This document shows positions 52,131 through 60,217 of a stretch of DNA of 64,000 nucleotides, one piece after another; the stretch's first letter is position 1, and every line of letters starts with the position of its first letter. Position numbers and translations under genes: made by a program. Origin of the DNA: an uncultured Chthonomonas sp. (GTDB lineage: Bacteria; Armatimonadota; Chthonomonadetes; Chthonomonadales; Chthonomonadaceae); assembly GCA_903919615.1 (NCBI GenBank), contig CAIXIX010000456.1, forward strand, positions 1-64,000. The letters are read 5' to 3'. The notes beneath the pieces were generated by a model. That model saw only the letters and a program-made list of their open reading frames with translations. It was not told the DNA's origin and searched no databases.

Positions 52131-53452
52131 CAGCTCGGCCCCGCTTCGCGTTCACGCTGGATGATACGATTCAGATTTGCGGCAGCCGTATCCAATGCGG
52201 ACTTCGGCGATTCGCTGCCTCTGAGCGCTTTCTCTATCGCCGCGTTAAACTCTGTCTGAAACTCAAAAATAAACGGAATTCGTGGCAGATACTTCACATA
52301 AGGTATCTGCTTTGCGAATTCGGATTGAACGGTCATGTGTCGGAATCGATCCGAATCTCGCAGACTTCGGCGGGCAGGCACCTGGCCGCCATCGGCCCAA
52401 TCGAGGCTGTTATTACTCAGGAAGCTCATGAACCTCCATGCCGCTTCCAGCTCTTTTGCATTCAGGTTAGCACGTAAGCAGAGGTTATGTGAACCTGCCC
52501 ATACAGCGCGATGGTCCCCAAGTACGGGTGCGGGTGCGCCGGCATAATCGAGGTCTTTTTGCTTTTGCAGATCTGCAAGCATGTAGATTCCCTCAAACAC
52601 CATTCCTACTTTGCCCTGTCGAAACCCGATCCAGGAGTCGAAGTTCTCCGGAGGAGGCGCACACTTCTCTTTGCGGATCAGATCGACGCAGAACTGAAGC
52701 GCAGCGACATTGTTGGGACCATTGATGATGCATCGATCAAGATTAGGCGTGAAGAACTCGCCTCCGAACTGCTGCATCACCGAATAGAGGTTGGATTCAA
52801 AGTAGGTGAACGTGAAGCCCCAGCGATCTCCGGGTTTGCCCGAAGTCGTGCTGCTAATTCTGCGCGCAGCATCTAAAAACTCGTCCCGCGTCGAAGGCGG
52901 CTTAGCCTCTCCTTGCGCATCGACGATGCCGGCCTCTCGAAACAGGCGACGGTTATAGTACATTCCCATTGGCCAGATGTCCAGCGGAAGGCCGTAGTGA
53001 TTTTCAGCATACGACACCGCGTTCCACACGTTGGCATCCAGATCCCGAACGTCAACCGCGTGCGGTTGTTTGAGCAGGTCGTCAACCGGTCTAACGAATT
53101 TGGCGCGGGCAAATCTGGGAATTGCTAATGTCTGAAGGACGAAGAGTTCCGGCGCGCGGCCGCCCATGCCTGCAACAAAGAGCTTGTTGTAGTAGGTCGA
53201 CCAGTCCATGCGCTGCATCAGCACATTCACGTCCGGGTTTGCCTCATTGAAGCGTTTGACCAGACGGAGCATCGTCCGGCCGTCTGGCCCGGTAAAGCCG
53301 TTCCAGTAGCGGATGGTGGTCTGGTTTCGCTCAGCGATGTGACAGCCGGCCAGAAGAGCAGACGCCGCTGGCGCAACGGCGCCAAGAAATGCGCGACGAG
53401 TAGGCTTTACCCATACTCGTCTGGAACGAATGTTGTCTGATGAGCTCTCTAT
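52130..53452 (-). CDS. sugar ABC transporter solute-binding lipoprotein, non-canonical start
   Basis: A CUT1 binding protein: RYWNGFTGPDGRTMLRLVKR, RFNEANPDVNVLM, AGMGGRAPELFVLQT, LPLDIWPMGMYYNRRLFREA and AWRFMSFLSNN. The first ATG (53272) lies inside the mature domain. Upstream the same frame encodes an obvious lipoprotein signal, KPTRRAFLGAVAPAASALLA followed by GC (RR motif and lipobox), and stays open to a TAG at 53468-53470 without any ATG, GTG or TTG. I place the start provisionally at ATA 53452 behind GAGAGGG; ATT 53431 is the other option. That gives 440 residues, normal for the family. A start-codon mutation or sequence error is possible. It heads the arabinoside operon. Confidence 0.85.
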   Translation of the reverse strand: MESSSDNIRSRRVWVKPTRRAFLGAVAPAASALLAGCHIAERNQTTIRYWNGFTGPDGRTMLRLVKRFNEANPDVNVLMQRMDWSTYYNKLFVAGMGGRAPELFVLQTLAIPRFARAKFVRPVDDLLKQPHAVDVRDLDANVWNAVSYAENHYGLPLDIWPMGMYYNRRLFREAGIVDAQGEAKPPSTRDEFLDAARRISSTTSGKPGDRWGFTFTYFESNLYSVMQQFGGEFFTPNLDRCIINGPNNVAALQFCVDLIRKEKCAPPPENFDSWIGFRQGKVGMVFEGIYMLADLQKQKDLDYAGAPAPVLGDHRAVWAGSHNLCLRANLNAKELEAAWRFMSFLSNNSLDWADGGQVPARRSLRDSDRFRHMTVQSEFAKQIPYVKYLPRIPFIFEFQTEFNAAIEKALRGSESPKSALDTAAANLNRIIQREREAGPS

Positions 53453-53555
53453 CTCAGCCCTCTCTGGCTACCTGCAATGGATCAAAATGGAATACTGCAA
53501 AGGGATACAATATCTGTGGCCGCGGTTCCTTCATTTAGCGAAAGAAAGACGGGGA

Positions 53556-53621
53556 AGAGGGTAATGAGGTAATCGAAACGGGATGCGTGTGCGGCGGCAG
53601 AATGGTAGATCTGCCGCCGCA
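53556..53621. repeat. GGTAATGAGGTAATC tract and 12-bp inverted repeat
   Basis: GGGTAATGAGGTAATCG near 53556-53575 belongs to the GGTAATG family. TGCGGCGGCAGA (53590-53601) and TCTGCCGCCGCA (53610-53621) form a perfect 12-bp stem behind the stop of the YadA-head-like gene, possibly its terminator, though no T-run follows. Confidence 0.55.
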
Positions 53622-53645
53622 AGAAACCTAAAGACGAAACAGTGT

Positions 53646-55253
53646 TTACGGATAGTGACCGGCGGAAGTACTTACCGTCTGGCTTGAGCCACCGAGGATG
53701 GAGCTATAAGTGCCAGTAGTCTTGTTGTTAGTGCCGCCGCTAATACTTGAGTACTCGCCGCTTGCCGTGTTGCCAATACCGCCGAGCACGGTTGTTAGTT
53801 CTACCGAGGCTGTATTTGCATCACCGCCGGCGACAGAACAGAACACGCCGGTCGCGGCATTTCTGTATCCGCCTGTAACAGAGCTGTAACTTCCAGACAC
53901 TGTATTGGAATAGCCAAAGATGGCGCCTGCATAAGTCGTGTAAGAGTTTTCTTGTCCGACTATAATGTTATGGCTGCCGTATCGATAGTCCCCAGCGGAG
54001 TTACCAGTTTCGTTGTAGCCGATAGTAAGATTCCCCAGTCCATTGGTGCTGGCCGTGCTGCCGGCTCCATTCTGCAGCCATACGTTGCACCCAGTGATGA
54101 AAGTGGCAGCGTATCCATTCGAATCCACTCCGGTTGTGATGTACTGCGTTGCATTCTGCAGCGCAGTTATCGCAGTTCCATGAGCGGTGCTGCTGGATTG
54201 CAGAGCCGTGATGGCAGCTCCATCCGTAGTAAGCGTTGAGTTGATCGCACTGATCTCAGAGTTGATCGTTGTCAGGGAGGTGTTTACACCGGTCAGCGCG
54301 GTATTGATCGTAGTAATCGACACATTTGCTGCATCGAGAGGAACTACTGCGTAAGAAACGGCTGCGGTATTGCCATTACCGCCGAGAACAATTGAGTTTG
54401 CTCCATTCGCGATGTTGCTTGCCCCACCCGTGATCGCTGATGAAGCCGCTTTCGCCTGGTTACCATATCCGCCCGTTACTGAACTGGCTGAACCAGAAGC
54501 AACATTGTTCTCGCCGCCACCGACGTAGGTTGAGCTGCCGCTTGCTGTGTTCGCGTAACCGCCGCTGATGGATGAAGATCCACCACTTGCGATATTTGAG
54601 TTTCCTCCTGTGATCGAGGCGCCCGGACCGCTCGCAGTGTTCTGGCCGCCGCCGCCAATGTAGGTGGAGTTTGCAGATGCGACGTTCTGATATCCGCCGC
54701 CAATATTTGCGTAGGCGCCAGAGGCTACATTGCCAAATCCGCCTTCGACGCAAGCAAATGTGTTAGAGATCGTATTGTCGCTCCCCGCAACGATGCCACC
54801 CCAGCTTGAGAACGAATTCTGTGAGCCAAGGATGAGATTGTGGCTGCCGGTTCGGACATCCGTATTCGGGGTGTCGTTGCGAAGCTCATCGTATCCAATA
54901 TAAACGTTGCCCAACCCGTTCGCGGTATTAGTCGTACCTGCGCCATTGTTCACAACAAGATTCGCGCCTGAGACCGTCATCGTTGTGCCAGTCGTGGATA
55001 CGTATTTTAGCGTTGCCTGAATAGCAGTAATTTCAGCCTGGAGCTGAGCAGAGGTCTGAGAAATTGCGGCAGGGCGTGTAACGAAAAACGCGCCGCAGAC
55101 CAGTGTGCCCAGAAGCAGGTACGCTGTCGCCTTCTGCTTTTTTTCCGCATGCACAAGGCGGCGCTCCGAGTATTCGGCCCGCTGATCTGTTTGCGCTGCG
55201 TGCTGTTCTGCACGTTCGAGACGAAGTAGAATCTGATCAATGTCGGACTGCAT
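53646..55253 (-). CDS. YadA-head-like surface protein with N-terminal membrane anchor
   Basis: 535 residues from ATG 55253 (GGAGG eight bases upstream); the longer frame to 55526 is rejected. The N-terminal 45 residues form a coiled coil (LLRLERAEQHAAQTDQRAEY), followed by one TM helix (TAYLLLGTLVCGAFFV). The exported part is built of 14-residue-type head repeats of the form GG-x-N-x-ASG-x-x-S-x-I as in YadA/Hia adhesins. It comes as two homologous halves, NGLGNVYIGYDE...GSHNLILG and NGLGNLTIGYNE...GSHNIIVG, joined by a Ser/Thr/Ile coiled-coil stalk. There is no C-terminal autotransporter barrel, so it is anchored from the inner membrane or cell side. Likely trimeric; role perhaps adhesion or surface layer. 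Confidence 0.85.
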   Translation of the reverse strand: MQSDIDQILLRLERAEQHAAQTDQRAEYSERRLVHAEKKQKATAYLLLGTLVCGAFFVTRPAAISQTSAQLQAEITAIQATLKYVSTTGTTMTVSGANLVVNNGAGTTNTANGLGNVYIGYDELRNDTPNTDVRTGSHNLILGSQNSFSSWGGIVAGSDNTISNTFACVEGGFGNVASGAYANIGGGYQNVASANSTYIGGGGQNTASGPGASITGGNSNIASGGSSSISGGYANTASGSSTYVGGGENNVASGSASSVTGGYGNQAKAASSAITGGASNIANGANSIVLGGNGNTAAVSYAVVPLDAANVSITTINTALTGVNTSLTTINSEISAINSTLTTDGAAITALQSSSTAHGTAITALQNATQYITTGVDSNGYAATFITGCNVWLQNGAGSTASTNGLGNLTIGYNETGNSAGDYRYGSHNIIVGQENSYTTYAGAIFGYSNTVSGSYSSVTGGYRNAATGVFCSVAGGDANTASVELTTVLGGIGNTASGEYSSISGGTNNKTTGTYSSILGGSSQTVSTSAGHYP

Positions 55254-55573
55254 AGTACTGCCCTCCTGCGCTCCGCGTTGGGCGCGGAATGTCACATGTG
55301 TGCGTATCGCCGTATGGACGGTCCGGACCATTTCCGGAGTCCAGCGGTTACGACCTTTATTGATACACAATATGTGCCAAAGGTGCATCTCATAACAGGA
55401 AACTGCTTCTTCGCGGAGGAAATTGCGCCGTATAGAAGTCTTGCGAATGAAGCACGCAGGAGCTAATCCCAGGCTTAATGAATTGCTGGCCAATGCCTTT
55501 GGGGGTGCGTCGTCGTCTAAGTACAACGGAGACTAGTGATCAGTTACGTGACCTAGTCGGGCTGGCGGAAACT
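55254..55573. other. 320-base divergent interval
   Basis: Separates the YadA-head-like gene (minus) and the unknown membrane protein (plus). It includes the palindrome GGTCCGGACC near 55320 and A/T-rich stretches but no promoter pair I can defend and no gene. Confidence 0.4.
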
Positions 55574-56569
55574 ATGGATAAACGCGAGATATACAAGCAG
55601 GCGCGGCGTATTTATCGGCTGGTTCGCCGGGGTCAGGCATCGCAGGCGGAGCAGGAGCTCCGCCGCCTCGGCGACGCACGCATCCCTGTTGCTGAAGCGA
55701 TCGTTTCCGACGATTTCAGGATGGAGCCTACAGGTCGTGTAATGAAGTGGCTGGCGCTGTTGGCGGAAGCGCCAATTCTGTGGTTTGTATGGCGATACGT
55801 CGGTCCTCCGTTGGTTGATGGGCCGATTAAATACAAGATTTTGTACGTTGTCGCGTTCGTTTTTGGTGCCTTGATTGCCAACATCGGGCTGATAACTGCC
55901 CTAAGCGCAATCTGGGCAGCGTTGGAGTCGCTATCGACAGGTGGTTTAGCCAACAGTCATCTAGCAGCCCGCGACGTTGCAGCAACATCCATTGCAAGCG
56001 CAGCGACGAAAAGAACAGATCTCCTTGGGTCGCTGCTCTCCGCCATGTACCGTTATACATTACCTAACGAACCGGTTAGGGACGAGTTGGACCTAGGTCT
56101 AATCAAAGCGCTCAGAGCGGCAGATATCAATACTTTTCACTCGCTAAAAGGCACTCAGCAAGCTGCGCTCAGGTTTCGTTTGAATTTAGTGCGGACACTT
56201 GCAGGTGACTTACACGATGATAAACAGCTGCAACAATGGTCTGCATTGAGCAGAGAAATCAGCCCACAAATAGGCAAACAGATTCTTGGCGTGTATGAGG
56301 TCTTTGCCGATCGGGGCGCAATACCCTACGTAACGAGGCTTGCCGAGCTACCGGGCGATAGCCTGCCTGACGATGACTGGAAATCGGTGAAAGAGGCAGC
56401 CATTCGATGTTTGCCCGTTCTTCGCGCGAATGTAGAGGCTTTGGAGGGAAACCAGAATCTGCTGCGTGGAGCGGCGGCGCCTGCCGCGAAGGCTGAAGAG
56501 ATGCTGAGGCCGGCATCAGTGGGGCATCAGGGTAATGACGACAAAGATGAGTTGTTACGACCGGAATAG
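55574..56569 (+). CDS. unknown membrane protein with two TM helices
   Basis: 331 residues from ATG 55574 (start residues MDKREIYKQARRIYRLVRRG). A short helical N-terminal segment with a TPR-like register (QASQAEQELRRLGDARIPVA) precedes two TM helices at about residues 60-80 (WLALLAEAPILWFVWRYVG) and 90-125 (ILYVVAFVFGALIANIGLIT). The remaining 200 residues are soluble, helical and HEAT-like (LPGDSLPDDDWKSVKEAAIR). A TTG or GTG further upstream is possible. No family recognised. Confidence 0.75.
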   Translation: MDKREIYKQARRIYRLVRRGQASQAEQELRRLGDARIPVAEAIVSDDFRMEPTGRVMKWLALLAEAPILWFVWRYVGPPLVDGPIKYKILYVVAFVFGALIANIGLITALSAIWAALESLSTGGLANSHLAARDVAATSIASAATKRTDLLGSLLSAMYRYTLPNEPVRDELDLGLIKALRAADINTFHSLKGTQQAALRFRLNLVRTLAGDLHDDKQLQQWSALSREISPQIGKQILGVYEVFADRGAIPYVTRLAELPGDSLPDDDWKSVKEAAIRCLPVLRANVEALEGNQNLLRGAAAPAAKAEEMLRPASVGHQGNDDKDELLRPE

Positions 56570-56590
56570 AAGCAGGTTGGTTGGTCTTTG

Positions 56591-56670
56591 GATTTTGCTT
56601 TTGGGACGGACATGCGCGCCTGCCGGTAGCTAGGTCCGTCCCAATACCTAACACCCAAAACCTAAGACCT
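56591..56670 (-). repeat. gene-end repeat copy behind polA
   Basis: In the sense of polA it reads CTTAGGTTTTGGGTGTTAGG, then TTGGGACGGACC, a spacer containing TACCGGCAGGCGCGCATG and the closing GTCCGTCCC. Here the GGGACGGAC arm (56603-56611) and GTCCGTCCC (56634-56642) make a perfect 9-bp inverted repeat. It starts within a few bases of the polA stop. Confidence 0.7.
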
Positions 56671-56673
56671 CTT

Positions 56674-59427
56674 CTATTGCTTCATATCCGCCCAGTTTGG
56701 GCCGGATTTGGCTTCGGCCGTTAAAGGCACGCTGAGTGGATAGACGTTCTCCATTATTCCGCGAATGAATGGAGTGACGGCATCCACGGCATCAACATCT
56801 ACTTCAAACAGAAGTTCATCATGTACCTGGAGGAGCATGCGGCAGACTCCAGACCAGTTTTTCTGGACTTCGTAGAAAACATCAATCATGGCAAGCTTCA
56901 TGATGTCGGCTGCGGTGCCCTGGATGGGCATGTTTACCGCAGCGCGCTCGGCAAATTGCCGCATGGCATGATTAGGGCTGTCGAGCTCGGGAAGATAACG
57001 GCGCCTGCCGAGAAGCGTAGAGACGTACCGGTTAGCATGCGCTGAAGCAGTGGTCTCCTTGATGTACTGCTGAACCCCAGGCAAGCGGTTAAAGTACTCC
57101 TTGATCCAGGCGCCCGCAGTCTTGTTATCTACTCCGAGAGTGGATGCCAGCGCGAACGCGCTCTGACCGTAGATCACGGCGAAGTTGATCGTCTTCGCCT
57201 GCCTCCGCTGGTCAGAAGTGACCTCAGCCAATGGCACACCGAAGACACGACTCGCTGTTGCAGCGTGAACATCCGCATGCGCATTGAACGCCTCGGTAAG
57301 CGCCGTGTCTGAGGACATATGTGCGAGGATCCTCAGCTCGATCTGGGAGTAGTCGCAGGAGAGCAGTACCTTGCCGGGAGGTGCGATGAAGGCACGTCGG
57401 ATTTCGCGGCCTAATTCCGAACGAATCGGGATGTTTTGCAGGTTCGGATCGGACGAGCTCAGCCTGCCAGTGCTGGCAACCGTCTGGTTAAGCGTCGTGT
57501 GAACTCGGCCTGTCTGCGGGTCCATCAGTTTGACAAGTGCATCGGCATAGGTCGATTTTAGCTTCGATATCTCGCGATAGTCGAGGATTAGGCGCGCAAT
57601 TGGGTACTCAGGAGCCAGCGCTTCAAGAAGGTCTGCGCCGGTCGTAAATCCGGATTTGTTCTTCTTGCCGGTTGGCAGCTGAAGCTTCTCGAAAAGGACA
57701 ACTTGAAGTTGCTTGGGTGAACCGATGTTGAACTCTTCGCCTGCAATACGATAGATTTCCGATGCGAGATTGATCATGTCTCGATTGAGCCGCAAGCTGA
57801 GGGTTGAAAGATAGCTGCGATCGACAAGCAGACCAACCCGTTCCACCTGAGCAAGCACGGTAACGAGAGGAAGCTCGACGCGCGCCATGACATCGGTCAT
57901 GTTCAGTGTATCTAGCTGTTTCTGCATCGCGTCTGCTAGCTTCAATAACAGCGCAGGTTCGGAATCGGCCGAAACATCGCCGGTAGAGCTTAGATACTTC
58001 TCAGCCAGGTCCGATATGGGATACGTTGCCCGCCCCGAATCGAGGAGATACGCTGCGATCATCGTGTCGAAGGCGATGACGGGGCTCAGAAGTTCGTTTG
58101 TGGCGGCAGCGAGCACGTGAAGCGAAGGTTTGGCGTTGTGGCAGATCAACTTTAAGTTGGCTGGATTTAGAAGCGCAAGCAAATCTTCGGCGGCAAGGCT
58201 AAAGCCGCTGTCTTCGCCGAAGAGGCCGCCGGAATCGTCTGAAGGCTGCGCACTGACATCTGCGGCCCACACGGTATCTTTAGTGGCCGCGAATCTGATT
58301 GATTTAAGCTTCAGCGGAGATCCCAGTTCCGTTTCGATCATAAGAGCTGCCAGGCCAACAACGTGGACAGCTTTCATCGCAGCCACGAACTCCGCATGAT
58401 CTGCGATTTTCTTAACCTTAATCGGGCTTTCGGCAGCAGTGTCGACAGCGGCAATGTCGACCGTGTCGACTTCCGGCTCATCAAAGCTGAAGAGCGAACC
58501 CTGGGCCACCACTGTAGGTGAAATGGGAGCAGGAGGCGCCGGAGGGGCGACTGGCTGTGGCAATCGGGACAGAAGCGAGCGGAACTTTAAGCTTTGAAAC
58601 AAGTCTCGAACCTGGTTCCACACTCGATCTGTGGGTGCGTAGGGCTCCACAGGCAGCTCGAAGGGAGCATCGCAGACGATAGTTGCGAGCCGCTTTGACA
58701 GGCGGGCCTGATCCGCATGGGTTTCGAGCGCTAGTCGCGCCTTATTGGGTGTGACTTCAGGCACGTGCTGCAGCAGCGTTTCCATATCGCCGAACTTTTG
58801 CAGCAGCGCAGTTGCAGTCTTTTCGCCGATGCCTGGGACGCCTGGGATGTTATCGGAGGTGTCGCCGACCAGGCCTTTCCAATCTGGCAGGCGACTCGGC
58901 GGCACGCCATAGCGTTCCTCCACAGCCGCTGCATTATAGTCCTTCACCTCTGTAACTCCGCGCTGACAAATCTCAACGCGAACACTTTCCTTCACTAGCT
59001 GCAGCTGATCGGAGTCTCCAGTGACGATAACCACGTCAAAACCTTGAGCGCTGCCACGTACCGAGAGGGTGCCGATGAGATCATCGGCCTCATAGCCCGG
59101 CAATTCTGCCGACTGTATACCGAAGGCTTCGACCAGTTTTCTCGCTCCAGGCATCTGCAGCACCAGGTTTGGGTCTACTTCTGGGCGGTGTGCCTTATAG
59201 GCTTCGTACTCCTCTTTGCGGTGCGTTCGCTGAGGCCCATCCCAGCAGATGACAATCGAATTTGGCTTTTGATTGCTGAGGATCGAGAGCAGCATGTTGC
59301 TGAAGCCAAAGAGCGCTCCGGTCGGGCTGCCATCTGGCGCGGTGAGGTAAGGATTGGAGAAGTGGGCCCGGAATAGCAGACTGTACGCATCCACGAGTAC
59401 TAGCTTCTTGCTGTCGTCAGAAGGCAT
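56674..59427 (-). CDS. polA: DNA polymerase I
   Basis: A 917-residue PolA with the 5' nuclease domain (residues about 7-290: LVDAYSLLFRAHF, GYEADDLIGTLS, VTGDSDQLQLV, IPGVPGIGEKTA), a degenerate 3'-5' exonuclease domain, and the polymerase (SSDPNLQNIPIRSELGREIR, LLSCDYSQIELRILAHMS, RRQAKTINFAVIYGQSAFAL, QVHDELLFEVD). In the exonuclease domain the usual acidic residues are not conserved (ALMIETE in place of FDTET, HNAKPSL in place of HNxKFD), so proofreading is probably lost, as in Taq or Bacillus enzymes. GGGAG precedes the ATG by nine bases. Confidence 0.96.
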   Translation of the reverse strand: MPSDDSKKLVLVDAYSLLFRAHFSNPYLTAPDGSPTGALFGFSNMLLSILSNQKPNSIVICWDGPQRTHRKEEYEAYKAHRPEVDPNLVLQMPGARKLVEAFGIQSAELPGYEADDLIGTLSVRGSAQGFDVVIVTGDSDQLQLVKESVRVEICQRGVTEVKDYNAAAVEERYGVPPSRLPDWKGLVGDTSDNIPGVPGIGEKTATALLQKFGDMETLLQHVPEVTPNKARLALETHADQARLSKRLATIVCDAPFELPVEPYAPTDRVWNQVRDLFQSLKFRSLLSRLPQPVAPPAPPAPISPTVVAQGSLFSFDEPEVDTVDIAAVDTAAESPIKVKKIADHAEFVAAMKAVHVVGLAALMIETELGSPLKLKSIRFAATKDTVWAADVSAQPSDDSGGLFGEDSGFSLAAEDLLALLNPANLKLICHNAKPSLHVLAAATNELLSPVIAFDTMIAAYLLDSGRATYPISDLAEKYLSSTGDVSADSEPALLLKLADAMQKQLDTLNMTDVMARVELPLVTVLAQVERVGLLVDRSYLSTLSLRLNRDMINLASEIYRIAGEEFNIGSPKQLQVVLFEKLQLPTGKKNKSGFTTGADLLEALAPEYPIARLILDYREISKLKSTYADALVKLMDPQTGRVHTTLNQTVASTGRLSSSDPNLQNIPIRSELGREIRRAFIAPPGKVLLSCDYSQIELRILAHMSSDTALTEAFNAHADVHAATASRVFGVPLAEVTSDQRRQAKTINFAVIYGQSAFALASTLGVDNKTAGAWIKEYFNRLPGVQQYIKETTASAHANRYVSTLLGRRRYLPELDSPNHAMRQFAERAAVNMPIQGTAADIMKLAMIDVFYEVQKNWSGVCRMLLQVHDELLFEVDVDAVDAVTPFIRGIMENVYPLSVPLTAEAKSGPNWADMKQ

Positions 59428-59475
59428 TCCGGTTCACTCCCTCGCCACACTGGGCATCTAATAGATCTGCTGATA

Positions 59476-60138
59476 TTATGACTGCTTCCACTCCGTCTCA
59501 ATGCCTCGCGTCACTGCTTCTGGGTCGATATGCTGGCCCTTCATTATTTTATGCCAGGCCCACCAGCCCTGAAACGCCATTACCAGAAACAGGAAGTAGA
59601 GGGTGGCAAGCGCCGTAAGGTGCTGCACCGGGAAGAGATAAAACGCATAGACGATATCCACAACGATCCAGAGAATCCAGTTCTCGATCCGCTTCTTTGT
59701 CTGAAGATACTGCGCTGCGATGCTGATTACGGTGGTAGAGGCATCACACCAGGGCTGTTTGACGTCGAGCTTATGATGCGCTTCTAGATAGCCCCAGATA
59801 ACGCAAACAACAGCAGTACCGAGCGCCCATGAGAGCCGATGTCTGTTGGAGAGGCCGGTTACGGGCAGATCGTCGTTACGGGTTGGGCCGCATCGCAGCC
59901 ACACCCACCAGCCATAGATAGAGATGGGCAGATAGTAGAGGATCTGCAACAGGGCATTGGAGGGATCGAGCGCTTTCCAGAAGATATAGCCAAATAACGT
60001 GACCGATACAATATTGGTTGGCCAGGTGCCTATTTTGTTGCGAACGGCATAGATAACGGATGCGATGCCAGTAATGTAGGCGACCATCCCAATCCAGCCG
60101 CCAATCTGCTCCCATACAAGTTGGACCAAAGGGTTCAT
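59476..60138 (-). CDS. pnuC: nicotinamide riboside/mononucleotide transporter PnuC
   Basis: A 220-residue inner-membrane protein with seven predicted TM helices. PnuC motifs: AVRNKIGTWPTNIVSVTLFG, ILYYLPISIYGWWVW, QYLQTKKRIENWILWIVVDI and AFQGWWAW. It takes up nicotinamide riboside for NAD salvage by facilitated diffusion. GGAG lies four bases before the ATG, directly behind an 8-bp hairpin (CCGGCGGC/GCCGCCGG near 60150-60173) that could influence ribosome access or end the glutamate dehydrogenase transcript. Confidence 0.93.
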   Translation of the reverse strand: MNPLVQLVWEQIGGWIGMVAYITGIASVIYAVRNKIGTWPTNIVSVTLFGYIFWKALDPSNALLQILYYLPISIYGWWVWLRCGPTRNDDLPVTGLSNRHRLSWALGTAVVCVIWGYLEAHHKLDVKQPWCDASTTVISIAAQYLQTKKRIENWILWIVVDIVYAFYLFPVQHLTALATLYFLFLVMAFQGWWAWHKIMKGQHIDPEAVTRGIETEWKQS

Positions 60139-60217
60139 TAGTCTCCGACCGGCGGCTTTGGATGGCCGCCGGCTCGTAGGTTAGTTGTGATGCTGTTGTT
60201 GCCCAACCTCCCTCATA

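Noticed and set aside
60139-60217. NAD-II (pnuC-type) riboswitch
   Set aside because: Only a simple hairpin is present in 79 bases; the pseudoknot elements of the known class were not found.
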